Source: an uncultured Schlesneria sp.
GTDB taxonomy: Bacteria; Planctomycetota; Planctomycetia; Planctomycetales; Planctomycetaceae
Direction of reading: 5' to 3'
DNA: 64,000 nt
NCBI GenBank assembly: GCA_903871875.1
Contig: CAIQIR010000059.1
Location: 62,001-126,000 of the forward strand
The notes under the pieces are model-generated. The model saw only the letters and a list, made by a program, of their open reading frames with translations. It was not told the origin of the DNA and searched no databases. Shown here one piece after another: positions 17,219-26,590 of this stretch (positions within the stretch are counted from its first letter, which is position 1; each line of letters opens with the position of its first letter). A program made the translations under genes and the position numbers.

Positions 17219-19446
17219 TGGACCAGTTCACGTTTGCTGCGCTGTGGTGCGCGGTTCAAGTGACGATCGTTTCGACGCTGACATTAATCGTGGCCCTGAT
17301 CGCCACCCGGCGGCGTCCCGACGTCGCGGCACAGGCGGTCTGTGGCACGGTTCTCGTGATCCTGGCCATGACGTTGCTGATCCCGGTGTCGCTGCCAGAG
17401 TCTCTCGTTTTATTCACCACCAGTCTTGTGGGACCGACGGTGAATCACGAGCCCCTCCGGCCGCCCGGCCCTCGCCCGGCCGATTCCGCTGTCGACGCCA
17501 GCCGATCGATGTCGGAGTCGATTGCGGGGTTTCAATTGAATCCGGCGTCGTTGTTGAGGAAGTTAACGCAGCTCAAACCAAGGAAGCAACTCGCCCAATT
17601 CCGCTGGGAAAAATATCTGGTTGTCGGCCTTGGCGTTGGCATCACGTGGGGCTTGGCCCGGTTGGCGTTGGGATTGGCCCTGCTGCACTCGCTTCGCCGC
17701 CGAGCGACGTTGATTCACGACGAAGCGTTCCTGGCGCTGGCTCAATCGGTCAGGACCGAGATGGGATGCACCCCGCGAATCACATGGGCCGTTTCCGAAG
17801 AAGTCGGCTGTGCGGCTGTCGTGGGCTTCATTCGTCCGACGATTCTGTTGTCGTCCCGCTGGTCATCCTGGACGATCGAGGAACAACGATCGGTCTTAGC
17901 GCATGAGCTCGCTCATGTCTGCCGACGGGATTCGTGCTGGCGATTGATGGCGACCGTTTGCCAGCTGGTTCATTTTTACAATCCGTTGATTCGTTGGCTT
18001 GCCGGGCGATTGATTCTCGCCCAGGAGCTGGCCGCCGATCGAATCGCGATGCGGAATGCGGGAGGGTCGGGCAGCTATCTCCGCTCACTCGCCCGGTTGG
18101 CACTGGAAGAAGACGCGAGGCCGTACGTTCGGTCTCCACTGTCGGTCACGCCTGTATTCTCAGGCCATTTGATCAGGAGGGTTGAGATGTTGCGAGCAAT
18201 GGATTGCAAGCAGGATCGTTCGTCGAGACGTTGGCTGTCGGGAGCCGTGCTGGCGTCGATCACACTGTTCGGCATCACCACGACGGCGATGCGCGGATTC
18301 GCGGAAGCGGACCAGGATGACCAGCCCACACGATCCGTTTCGGGCAATTTCACGGCGATTTTCAGCGAAGCCGCAGAGGTCACCGATCGAAATTTCATCG
18401 TATCTGTATCAACGGAACCACTGTTCCAGCGAGAAAAGATTCCGGCGACTCATCCGGCATTCACCAAATTTGGCGGATTGTTTCTTAATTGTGCCGCATT
18501 ACGACAAACCCATTTGTGGCCTGTGCTGGCGTGCTTTTTTCAAGGAGCCGCATTTGAATCTGCCACAAAGGACTGGGATCTGAATGTCCTGGATTCCATC
18601 GCATTCGATGCGATTTGGACGATGAAGGCGGGGCAGCCCGAAGAAACGAAAAACCAGCTGATGGTTGGAACAAGCCGCATCCGAATCAAAGCGAATCAGG
18701 ATGTCGATTGGCGAGCGAATGTTCACAATCAGTTTGCAGAAGCGGTCGACGGGACAAAGGATGGAATCGATTATGTCGATGTCGCCATTCCCGCAGCGGG
18801 TCCGCTTCCCACGCGGATACTCAGCGTCAGTCCGCGAGAAATGGCGGTGTTAACCAATCATCCACTGGACAAAACGGACCTCAGCAAATGGCTTAACCCG
18901 CCTCCCGAAGACCTCGAACACGATTGGGCCAGTGAATGGAACGCTGTGTCTGGCGGCGTCTTGACCTTGGCCATGATCGCGCAGAAATCGGGCGAGACGC
19001 TGCCGATTTCGGAGAAAAAAGGTGCTGAGCAAGCCAAAGTGCTCTACGAATCGATCGACCTCCTGTCGGTGGGAATCGACGTCGGCCCAGACTCGTATGC
19101 ACTGGATGTCAACATCCGTCTGCGGTGCAATTCGACGGCAGATCCGGAACAAGCCCTGGTCGCCATGCAACAGCTTTCGGCCATGTATGAAGGCCTGATC
19201 AGAGAAGAAGCGGAACTGGGTGCCGACGTGGCATTGGATCCCTTTAATCAGATGATGGCCAAGGCCTTTTCCGCGGCGAAAATACAGCTCGTTCGCGGTG
19301 AATCGAATGTGATCGAGTGCCGTCTGACATGCTTCCTGGCACCGGAGTTAGTGGCCGAATTCTCGGCCGAACTCGCCAAAAATAACGACACTCCGGCCGC
19401 AACCCAGACCGCCGAGAAACCTGATCCCACAACGAAAAAGCAGTGA
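17218..19446 (+). CDS. BlaR1-like M56 membrane zinc protease with unrecognised C-terminal domain
   Basis: 742 residues from the ATG at 17218, coupled to blaI by a TAATG overlap. The frame is open further upstream, but that part lies over blaI in another frame. Transmembrane helices are near 5-27, 38-58, 138-160 and 338-358. The zinc motif H229-E-L-A-H233 sits in VLAHELAHVCRRDS, with the distal glutamate in QELAADRIA. In BlaR1 this protease relays a signal to BlaI. After the last helix about 385 residues should lie outside the membrane. They lack penicillin-binding motifs (no SxxK/KTG pair seen) and I cannot assign them to a family. Two halves (~360-560, ~600-720) may be separate folds. Confidence 0.85.
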   Translation: MDQFTFAALWCAVQVTIVSTLTLIVALIATRRRPDVAAQAVCGTVLVILAMTLLIPVSLPESLVLFTTSLVGPTVNHEPLRPPGPRPADSAVDASRSMSESIAGFQLNPASLLRKLTQLKPRKQLAQFRWEKYLVVGLGVGITWGLARLALGLALLHSLRRRATLIHDEAFLALAQSVRTEMGCTPRITWAVSEEVGCAAVVGFIRPTILLSSRWSSWTIEEQRSVLAHELAHVCRRDSCWRLMATVCQLVHFYNPLIRWLAGRLILAQELAADRIAMRNAGGSGSYLRSLARLALEEDARPYVRSPLSVTPVFSGHLIRRVEMLRAMDCKQDRSSRRWLSGAVLASITLFGITTTAMRGFAEADQDDQPTRSVSGNFTAIFSEAAEVTDRNFIVSVSTEPLFQREKIPATHPAFTKFGGLFLNCAALRQTHLWPVLACFFQGAAFESATKDWDLNVLDSIAFDAIWTMKAGQPEETKNQLMVGTSRIRIKANQDVDWRANVHNQFAEAVDGTKDGIDYVDVAIPAAGPLPTRILSVSPREMAVLTNHPLDKTDLSKWLNPPPEDLEHDWASEWNAVSGGVLTLAMIAQKSGETLPISEKKGAEQAKVLYESIDLLSVGIDVGPDSYALDVNIRLRCNSTADPEQALVAMQQLSAMYEGLIREEAELGADVALDPFNQMMAKAFSAAKIQLVRGESNVIECRLTCFLAPELVAEFSAELAKNNDTPAATQTAEKPDPTTKKQ

Positions 19447-19505
19447 TTTCCGCTGACACGCAGCCATCGCGGAAGAGATCGATCGCCACGATCGCCAACG
19501 ATCAG

Positions 19506-19548
19506 GGGGCTTCGAGTTCACAACAATCCTTGTGATGCTCGAAGCCCC
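19506..19548 (+). terminator. Rho-independent-like terminator after the M56 gene
   Basis: The outer stem GGGGCTTCGAG (19506-19516) pairs with CTCGAAGCCCC (19538-19548). An inner stem TCACAA/TTGTGA lies inside. It is followed by TATTTTGTT, a short T-rich tract. It lies 60 bases after the M56 stop. Confidence 0.7.
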
Positions 19549-19846
19549 TATTTTGTTACTCCGCTGGTCGCCCGCTCTGACGATCTTGCCACCCCCCTTG
19601 ACCGAAGCTCAAGTCCGCCCAGAATTTGATGGCAAAATTGGCGTCGAGGCTCGTACCCAGAATCAGAGGAGAAGCTTGGTCCCCAAGGGCCACGAGATCT
19701 CTCGAGGTGCTGCGAGCCCCGTGGAATACCAAATTCTCTGTTGTCAGTGATCCGGCCTACGGAATACCATCCGGCACTTCGTTTGATGCGATGACAGATC
19801 TTACGGAAAAGACGCACACTCCAGGGATGGGAAGAAAGGGCCGGGA
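19549..19846. other. Intergenic region before squalene-hopene cyclase
   Basis: 298 bases without a gene or clear repeat. It should contain the cyclase promoter. A purine-rich GGGAAGAAAGGG stretch ends 7 bases before the cyclase ATG and probably includes its ribosome-binding site. Confidence 0.4.
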
Positions 19847-21970
19847 ATGAGTTCTGGACAATTGAGTTTTGGACATAACCGCCTGGATACGCATTTGGAT
19901 CCCGCGACGCCGCATCCCGACATCGCGTCACGGCTGCAACCGAGCATCGACCGCACGCGCGATCGGTTGCTCAGTCTGCAGCATGACGAAGGCTACTGGT
20001 GTGCCGAGCTGCAGGGTGACACGATTCTGGAATCGGAATACATCCTGCTGCTCGCCTTTCTGGGCCAGGGGCAATCGCAGCGGGCACGGGAATCGGCCGC
20101 CTACATGCTCGATCAACAGGGCCCGCACGGGGGCTGGGCCATGTTTCCCGGTGGACCGCTGGAAATCAGCGGATCGGTGAAGGCGTATCTCGCCCTGAAA
20201 ATCACCGGGCATGATCCCGAGGCCAGTTATATGGTGCAGGCCCGCGACGCGATTATTCGTGCCGGGGGAGTCGAACAGGTCAATAGCTTCACTCGTTATT
20301 ACCTGGCCATGCTCGGGCTGATTCCCTACGACCTGTGCCCCGCCGTGCCGCCGGAAATGATTCTGCTGCCGCTGTGGGCTCCGTTCAACATCTACGAAAT
20401 GTCAGCCTGGTCACGGACGATCATTGTCCCGCTGAGCTTGCTTTGGGCCTGTCAGCCGAAAACCGTCCTGCCGCCCGAACATCAGATCGACGAATTGTAC
20501 GCTCGACCCGAGAAGCGATTGCCGCGAACGATTGGCGGCGTGAATCATGAAGGATCGGCCAAGGGGTGGATCAACTGGTCCAAGTTTTTCCAACGCGTCG
20601 ACAGCCTGATCAAAGGCGTCGAAGGCCTGGGCCTGAAACCACTGCGAAAGCGTTCGATCAAGCTGTGTGAACAATGGATTCTGCAGCGGCTGGAAAAGAG
20701 TGACGGTCTGGGAGCGATCTTCCCGCCGATCATCTGGACCCTGATTGGACTGCGTTGTCTGGGTTACAAAGACGATTCGCCCGTCATCCAGTCGCAGTTT
20801 GCCGAGTTGGAAAAGCTGGTCATTCGTGATGTGGAGGCGAACGGCACCGCCAAAGTCCGCCTGCAGCCCTGTCTGTCGCCCGTCTGGGATACGGCCATCG
20901 CGACGATCGCCTTGCGGGATGCAGGTGTCTCACGCCACGACCCGGCGATCCAGAAGTCACTCGCCTGGATTCTGTCGAAGGAAGTGAAAGAGCGCGGCGA
21001 CTGGTCGCTGCGACATCCCGAGCTGGAACCAGGCGGCTGGTTTTTTGAATTCAATAACGAATTTTATCCGGACGTCGATGATACCTGCATGATTCTGATC
21101 GCGTTCGGCAAATGTCTGCCCGCAGGGTTGGGCAGCGATTGGACGATGGAATTATTCGATGACCGGGCGCTCAAAGATCCCCAGGCTCCGGTGGTCTTCA
21201 GTGGACGATCCGCGAATGCCGAACAGGCCATCGCGGAAATGGAAGCAGCGGCCCCGATGGTGGGCGCCATGCGGCGTGGCATTCGTTGGTTGAAAGCGAT
21301 GCAAAGCAAGGACGGCGGCTGGGGCGCGTTCGACGCGGACAACACGCGCGAAGTGCTGACCAAGGTCCCATTTGCCGACCACAACGCCATGATCGATCCC
21401 AGCACGGCGGACATCACCGCCCGCGTGCTCGAAAGCTTCGCCGGACTGGGCGTTCGTCCGGACAGCGACGTCCATCAACGGGCGCTCCAGTTTATCTGGC
21501 AGGATCAGCAATCCGATTTCTGCTGGTACGGCCGCTGGGGAGTGAACTACATCTACGGGACCTGGCAGGTCATCGTCGGTCTGGTGGCGAACGGCATTTC
21601 GCCCAACGATCCGCGCATCCGCCGAGCCGTCGGCTGGCTGAAGGACCACCAGCAAAGCAGTGGTGGCTGGGGCGAGACGGCCTGCAGCTACGACGACCCC
21701 ACGCTTCGCGGCACTGGCGTTCCCACCGCGTCACAAACTGCCTGGGCACTACTGGGTTTGATCGCAGCGGGCGAAGCCAATTCGACAGTCGCCCAACGCG
21801 GCGTCGACTACTTGCTGAGCACGCAGCAGCCGGACGGGACCTGGCCGGAAACGCAATTCACCGGCACCGGCTTCCCGCGAGTCTTCTACCTCAAGTACCA
21901 CTACTACCCGCTCTATTTCCCGCTGATGGCCCTCGCCCGCTTCGCGAAGGCCACCGCGAAGTCGCCTTAG
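19847..21970 (+). CDS. shc: Squalene-hopene cyclase
   Basis: 707 residues. The protonating DXDD motif is D409-V-D-D412 in FYPDVDDTCM. Several QW repeats are present: QDGTWPE-type ends, GGWFFEFNNEFYPD, SKDGGWGAFDADN, QSSGGWGETACSYDD and QPDGTWPETQF. The alpha/alpha-barrel layout is complete. It cyclises squalene to hopene/hopanol at the inner face of membranes, giving hopanoids. No other hopanoid gene (hpn, squalene synthase) is next to it, so the pathway is split in the genome. It has its own presumed promoter and is followed by a strong hairpin. Confidence 0.95.
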   Translation: MSSGQLSFGHNRLDTHLDPATPHPDIASRLQPSIDRTRDRLLSLQHDEGYWCAELQGDTILESEYILLLAFLGQGQSQRARESAAYMLDQQGPHGGWAMFPGGPLEISGSVKAYLALKITGHDPEASYMVQARDAIIRAGGVEQVNSFTRYYLAMLGLIPYDLCPAVPPEMILLPLWAPFNIYEMSAWSRTIIVPLSLLWACQPKTVLPPEHQIDELYARPEKRLPRTIGGVNHEGSAKGWINWSKFFQRVDSLIKGVEGLGLKPLRKRSIKLCEQWILQRLEKSDGLGAIFPPIIWTLIGLRCLGYKDDSPVIQSQFAELEKLVIRDVEANGTAKVRLQPCLSPVWDTAIATIALRDAGVSRHDPAIQKSLAWILSKEVKERGDWSLRHPELEPGGWFFEFNNEFYPDVDDTCMILIAFGKCLPAGLGSDWTMELFDDRALKDPQAPVVFSGRSANAEQAIAEMEAAAPMVGAMRRGIRWLKAMQSKDGGWGAFDADNTREVLTKVPFADHNAMIDPSTADITARVLESFAGLGVRPDSDVHQRALQFIWQDQQSDFCWYGRWGVNYIYGTWQVIVGLVANGISPNDPRIRRAVGWLKDHQQSSGGWGETACSYDDPTLRGTGVPTASQTAWALLGLIAAGEANSTVAQRGVDYLLSTQQPDGTWPETQFTGTGFPRVFYLKYHYYPLYFPLMALARFAKATAKSP

Positions 21971-22099
21971 TAGCTCTCTCGCGCCACCCATGTGTCCGTA
22001 CCAAACACTCCGCCGAGAGGACAGCGAAACTAACATCGACGCCAAATCGATATCGACGCCAGTTCATATCAACGTCTGAACCCGCTCGAACGCAAGATC

Positions 22100-22132
22100 G
22101 GTCTGGCCCTCTCTCCAGTCGAGGGCCAGACC
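22100..22132. terminator. Bidirectional terminator hairpin between shc and ThuA genes
   Basis: Perfect 12-bp stem GGTCTGGCCCTC / GAGGGCCAGACC with a 9-base loop, between two convergent genes. No T run follows on either strand. Confidence 0.65.
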
Positions 22133-22148
22133 TCATCATCATCGCCAA

Positions 22149-23198
22149 CTATTTCGCATAGTCCGCCGGCTTACGCCCCTTCACAAAGCCATTGAATTTG
22201 AACGCAGTCGGAGTGTATTCCCCGATCAGCCCGACGTTCGCCTTCTCCGAGATTTTGTCTTCCAGACCGACGGCCCAATAAGTGGCATTCACCAGCAATC
22301 GACGCACACCTTCGTTTTCGAGGTCCGTCGCCGAACCCATCGTGGTGGCGAACACACGAGCCGTCTTTCCCGAAGCGCTCTTGTAACTTTTCGTCCAGGC
22401 CACCGGCATCATCGGTTCGTTTTTGGCACCTTCCACTGGGGGATCGTTGACTTTCATTCCCTTCACGACCTGGCCCAGCACCAGCGGCGTGCTGTCGCCT
22501 GGCAACGGCAGGCGCACACCGTAGACATCGGTCGGACCCCAGACGTCGCCATCTTTGATCCCCTTCAGAATGGGATTCTTTTCCTGTCCCTTGGCGATCA
22601 AGCCTCGCGTGCTTTCGACACCATGATGACCGTGGTGGTTGATCCACGTTTCGCCCAGGACTTGGCGTCCGAATCCCTGGTCGTAGGATGGATCGTCCGT
22701 GTTGTTCCAAGAATACTTCGCGAATGGTTTTCCCTTGGCGATGTTGAACGCATGAGTTGCGGTTCTCATCCCGATGACCGGTCGTCCCGATTCGACATAG
22801 TCGACGATCTGTCGCATCTGATCTTCTGGCAGATCGCGGAAACGAGTGGCGATAATCATCAAGTCGGCGGTCTTCAAGGCTTCGAGACCGGGAATGTTAT
22901 TGTTGACGTTCGGATTGATCTCGCCGGTGGCCGGATCGATGGCGAACAGCACCGTGCATTGGAATCCGTGTGATTGGGACAGAATTTTGGCCAATTGAGG
23001 CAGGCATTCTTCCGAACGGTATTCTTCATCGCCGCCAACCAGCACGATTCGTTTTCCCTGTCCGGGCCCTTGACCACCGGGGAACGAAATCCAGGCATCG
23101 TCGGCCAAGATGGTGCTCACGCTGCAACAAAGGACGGCGGACATCGCCCATGCCAGCCCAATGATGTGACGGGTCCGAAAGTTTGTTGCGATCTGCAT
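22149..23198 (-). CDS. ThuA-like domain exported protein
   Basis: 349 residues from the ATG at 23198; a longer frame upstream runs antisense to, or over, the neighbouring SDR gene and is rejected. Signal peptide: HIIGLAWAMSAVLCCSVSTILA. The body is a ThuA-like class I glutamine-amidotransferase fold: KRIVLVGGDEEYRSEE, then LMIIATRFRDLPEDQM, GRPVIGMRTATHAF, a HHGHHG block and RVFATTMGSATDLENEGVRRLL. The usual GATase nucleophile cysteine is not seen; GMRTATHAF takes that place, as is normal for ThuA. Sugar-related roles are proposed for the family, without firm chemistry. It lies 62 bases downstream of the SDR gene on the same strand, probably co-transcribed. Confidence 0.85.
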   Translation of the reverse strand: MQIATNFRTRHIIGLAWAMSAVLCCSVSTILADDAWISFPGGQGPGQGKRIVLVGGDEEYRSEECLPQLAKILSQSHGFQCTVLFAIDPATGEINPNVNNNIPGLEALKTADLMIIATRFRDLPEDQMRQIVDYVESGRPVIGMRTATHAFNIAKGKPFAKYSWNNTDDPSYDQGFGRQVLGETWINHHGHHGVESTRGLIAKGQEKNPILKGIKDGDVWGPTDVYGVRLPLPGDSTPLVLGQVVKGMKVNDPPVEGAKNEPMMPVAWTKSYKSASGKTARVFATTMGSATDLENEGVRRLLVNATYWAVGLEDKISEKANVGLIGEYTPTAFKFNGFVKGRKPADYAK

Positions 23199-23260
23199 GA
23201 TGTTTCTCAAAGAGGGTAAGTCGGGTAAGTCGATGTTCAGGCCATGAACCGGTGGCGTGA

Positions 23261-24049
23261 TTAAATCGTCATGGCGGTAAAGCCGCCATCGACCAGCAGG
23301 TTGTGTCCGGTCAGGAAGCTGCCTGCTTGCGGTGACGCCAACAGCAGCATAGCCCCGGCCAGTTCTTCGGGCGAACCGAATCGAGCCATCGGGGTGTGAC
23401 GCATGATATTTTCGACGCGATCGGGCGTCAGAACTTTTTTGTTCTGTTCGGCGGGGAAGAAGCCGGGCGACAGCGCGTTGACTCGAATGCCTTTCGTGGC
23501 CCATTCCCGCGCCAGGTTCTGCGTCAGGCTGAGTACGGCCGCTTTCGACAGCGAATAGGTGAACACCCGAGACAACGGTGGGCCCGCGCTGACCGACGCG
23601 ATATTGATGATCGAGCCTTTGGTGCCTCGTTCGATCATATCTTTGCCGATCACCTGACAGGCCAGCCGAACGCCGCGCAGGTTGACGTTCAGAATTCGTT
23701 CCCACTCTTCTTCGCTGATGTCGAGGAACGGCGTGGGCGAGTTGACTCCCGCACCGTTGACGAGCACGTTGGCTTGTCGTCCCTGAGTCTTCAGATGAGC
23801 CACCAGGGCTTCCAGGTCGCCTTTCTCGGTTGCATTGCACGGAAAATATTCGGCCGAATCACCCCGTTCGCGAATCAGACGAACCCGTTCGTGGCCATGT
23901 TCGTCATTGCGTCCGACGACCAGCACATGAGCCCCCGCTCCGGCCAGGGCGTCGCAAAACGACCCGCCCAAGGTTCCCGTGCCGCCGATCACGACGGCCG
24001 TTAATCCATCCAGACCAAACAACTTCCGCAGGTAGTCGCCTGTGGCCAT
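23261..24049 (-). CDS. SDR-family oxidoreductase, D-mannonate/fructuronate-type (YjmF-like)
   Basis: 262 residues, classical short-chain dehydrogenase. The cofactor motif GGTGTLGG is at about 22-29, NGAG near 97-100 and SVSAGPP with the catalytic Ser. YSLSK carries the Tyr/Lys pair and SPGFFPAEQNKKVL follows. The last segment and the LFGLDGLTAVVIGGTG start resemble D-mannonate oxidoreductases (YjmF/UxuB-like SDRs), which interconvert D-fructuronate and D-mannonate. That fits the uronate isomerase and KDG-kinase-like genes elsewhere in the window, but closely related SDRs act on other sugar acids. It is the first gene of a two-gene unit with ThuA. Confidence 0.8.
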   Translation of the reverse strand: MATGDYLRKLFGLDGLTAVVIGGTGTLGGSFCDALAGAGAHVLVVGRNDEHGHERVRLIRERGDSAEYFPCNATEKGDLEALVAHLKTQGRQANVLVNGAGVNSPTPFLDISEEEWERILNVNLRGVRLACQVIGKDMIERGTKGSIINIASVSAGPPLSRVFTYSLSKAAVLSLTQNLAREWATKGIRVNALSPGFFPAEQNKKVLTPDRVENIMRHTPMARFGSPEELAGAMLLLASPQAGSFLTGHNLLVDGGFTAMTI

Positions 24050-24276
24050 TACATTCGTTCCCGTACTAAATGAAGAAAATCAGCGTCCGCCGGTATCACG
24101 GCCCCCGTCGGATTCGGTCAGCGGATTTTGACCACAACCACGGTGATTCACAAGCAGGCACGCGGATCCGGCGCTCATCGGGCAAAGCGACTGGTCGGTT
24201 GTCAGGTGCACGGTAATAATTCTTGACCAACACTCATTTCCGATTTTGACTGCCGCTTTGCGAAGAAAGATCCGCC

Positions 24277-25635
24277 ATGCGATCGCGTTTTCGATGGTTT
24301 TCCGTCTTGTGTCTGGTCACGCTGACGGGATCGATCGAGAAGATCCACGCCGATGATTGGCCCCAGTGGATGGGGCCTTTGCGCGATGGCGTCTGGCGGG
24401 AAACGGGCATCGTCAAGACGTTTCCCGAAGGGGGACCACCCGAGCGCTGGCGCGTCAAAATTGGGGGCGGCTATGCCGGACCGGCCGTCGCGGGAGACCG
24501 GGTCTACGTCACGGACAAACAACTTCCCTCAGGAGCCTCGGATCCCAGCAACCCCTTCGATCGTAGCCGCCGTCCCGCCACGGAACGGGTGTTGTGCCTG
24601 AATGATGCCGACGGTGCGGTTGTCTGGAAGCACGAATACGAATGTCCTTACACCGTCAGCTATCCGGCGGGGCCTCGTACGACGCCGGTCGTCAGCGACG
24701 GTCGCGTGTTTACGCTCGGTTCCGAAGGGCATTTGTTTTGCCTGAAGGCCGATTCCGGCGAAGTGATCTGGTCCAAGAACTTTCAGACCGACTACGGCCG
24801 CGAGCAGTCGCCGGTCTGGGGTTATTCGGCCAATCCGTTACTCGACGGCGACCGGTTGATCTGTCTGATCGGTGGCCAAGGGACGGCGGTCGTTGCCTTC
24901 GACAAAGCCACCGGCAAGGAAAGCTGGCGGTCGCTGGACACTACGGGCGAGCATGGATCGGGCTACAGTTCACCCATCATCATCGAAGCGGGTGGTCAGC
25001 GACAATTGATTGTCTGGCTGACGGATGGTCTGTATGCGCTGCATCCCGAAACGGGAAAAGTCTTGTGGGAACAGCCTTTCACGTCGAAAGCCGGATTGTC
25101 GGTCGCGACCCCGCGCGTTCACGGCGATCTGCTGTTTATCAGCGCGTTCTACGACGGCTCGTTGTTGCTCAAGCTGGATCCCAAGGAACCGAAGGCCACC
25201 ACGGTCTGGCGGCGCCACGGTCAAAACGAAAAACTCACCGATGCTCTGCATTGCCTGATCAGCACTCCGGTCATCGAGGGTGATTTCATCTATGGGGTCT
25301 GCAGCTATGGCGAACTGAGATGCCTGGATCTCAAAACCGGCGATCGAGTGTGGGCGACGTTCGAGGCCACCAGTCAACAATCCGCCCGCTGGGGAACGGC
25401 CTTTCTGGTGAAGCAGGACGACCATTACGTCCTGTTCAACGAGCAGGGCGACCTGATCATTGCCCGACTGACGCCACAGGGGTACGAAGAGCTGAGTCGC
25501 GCCCATTTACTGGAACCGACGGGGCCCTCGCAGCGCCGCGAAGTGGTCTGGAGTCATCCGGCGTTCGCCCATCGGAACGTCTACGCCCGCAATGATCGCG
25601 AAATTGTTTCCGTTTCGCTGGCAGCGGAAAAATAA
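24277..25635 (+). CDS. Exported PQQ/BamB-like beta-propeller protein
   Basis: 452 residues with a signal peptide (FRWFSVLCLVTLTGSIEKIHA) followed by DDWPQWMGPLRDGVWRETG, the typical opening of planctomycete PQQ_2 proteins. Repeating blades are visible: GPAVAGDRVYV, TTPVVSDGRVFTLGSEGHLFCL, NPLLDGDRLICLIGGQ, TPRVHGDLLFISAFYDG and TPVIEGDFIYGVCSYGELRCLDLKTG. No residues for PQQ-linked dehydrogenase chemistry are evident, so it is more likely a binding or scaffold propeller outside the cytoplasm. It is transcribed divergently from the SDR-ThuA pair. A second, distinct member lies at 61599-62813. Confidence 0.85.
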   Translation: MRSRFRWFSVLCLVTLTGSIEKIHADDWPQWMGPLRDGVWRETGIVKTFPEGGPPERWRVKIGGGYAGPAVAGDRVYVTDKQLPSGASDPSNPFDRSRRPATERVLCLNDADGAVVWKHEYECPYTVSYPAGPRTTPVVSDGRVFTLGSEGHLFCLKADSGEVIWSKNFQTDYGREQSPVWGYSANPLLDGDRLICLIGGQGTAVVAFDKATGKESWRSLDTTGEHGSGYSSPIIIEAGGQRQLIVWLTDGLYALHPETGKVLWEQPFTSKAGLSVATPRVHGDLLFISAFYDGSLLLKLDPKEPKATTVWRRHGQNEKLTDALHCLISTPVIEGDFIYGVCSYGELRCLDLKTGDRVWATFEATSQQSARWGTAFLVKQDDHYVLFNEQGDLIIARLTPQGYEELSRAHLLEPTGPSQRREVVWSHPAFAHRNVYARNDREIVSVSLAAEK

Positions 25636-25688
25636 CGCGAGAATCTCTGCCTGACGGAATGGGGATCCGTGTAAAGAGGTCCGTTCGG

Positions 25689-26165
25689 TCAACTCACCGA
25701 TTGCGAATCCGCTCGCCCGCCGGGCGTCGTCGCGTTGACCCACTTCAGCGGCATGACGGACACGATCGTGCCCACCAACAGCAAAATCACCCACAAGAGG
25801 ACGGGGGCGAGCAGTAGTCCGACCACCGGTCGCTTCAGCGACCGAAATCGACCCAACGTTTGGCCCGTGGGCTGATCGTCGTGTTGTGACAGGTGATCCG
25901 CGTCGAGTTCATCGACGGGGAATTCTGCCGGCAATTCCGAGTCGATCTCGTTGAAGTCGGGGGGTGAATGGAGGATTTCGTGGGCTCGCCCGGCATCCTT
26001 GTGCGAAACCAGTACTCTCACTCCTCGGGTCGCATAGCCGTAAATTCCCGCCAGCGATTCGTTGATCAGATGGGCCTGGATGCCCTGCTCTTCCAAATGA
26101 ATCCTCGCCAGTTGAGCTTCCTCGGCCGACATGAACGAAATCACTTCGACAAATTCACTGGACAT
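25689..26165 (-). CDS. DUF2007 protein with C-terminal membrane helix
   Basis: 158 residues from the ATG at 26165, with GAGGAG seven bases upstream. Residues 1-70 match the DUF2007 putative signal-transducing domain: FVEVISFMSAEEAQLARIHLEEQGIQAHLINE, then GVRVLVSHKDAGRAHEIL. An acidic linker (72-95) follows, and a single hydrophobic helix near 112-137 (VVGLLLAPVLLWVILLLVGTIVSV). The domain is thought to bind ligands or other proteins; no specific function is known. It converges on the PQQ propeller gene with a 53-base gap. Confidence 0.8.
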   Translation of the reverse strand: MSSEFVEVISFMSAEEAQLARIHLEEQGIQAHLINESLAGIYGYATRGVRVLVSHKDAGRAHEILHSPPDFNEIDSELPAEFPVDELDADHLSQHDDQPTGQTLGRFRSLKRPVVGLLLAPVLLWVILLLVGTIVSVMPLKWVNATTPGGRADSQSVS

Positions 26166-26590
26166 CTTGTGACTCCTCGAGATTCAACGATACGAATCGC
26201 GGAAGGACATTTCCGGGCGTCAAGGAAACTCGTGCTGCGGCATCCCACAACATGGGATGCTGGCTTGTGAACAGTCCTCTCGTGTCGGAGGATACTTGAT
26301 TCTGGGGTCGATCATAACAAGGCCACCGGTGAAATCAGATCCGTTCTTTTTGACACCGTCGTTCTGTGAATGGGGGTATTTCCCAGAACGGCTTCCCTGT
26401 GCGGTGACGGCGATTCCTCGGCTATTTTGAGACATGGTCGGGCGATCAACGTCGTTCGCTCGGCTCACACACTTTGTGTTGGTTACGGTGGCCGTTAGGA
26501 TTCCTTTGTATCGTAAATGGATTGTTGGCATGGGCAGTGTGCCATTCGTTTATTCCGGGATGTTTTTACTCAAGATCGTCGAGGTTTCTG
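26166..26590. other. Divergent intergenic region with two hairpins
   Basis: 425 bases between DUF2007 and the ceramidase-like gene, with no convincing gene. A perfect hairpin is at 26240-26260 (GCATCCCA, loop CAACA, TGGGATGC). A second inverted repeat is at 26360-26390 (CGTTCTG ... CAGAACG) with GGG/CCC able to pair inside. They may be regulatory leaders or operators for the two divergent genes. Confidence 0.45.

Noticed and set aside
23199-23840. N-terminal extension of the ThuA gene
   Set aside because: It covers the SDR gene in another frame and lacks conserved residues; the signal peptide begins at 23198.
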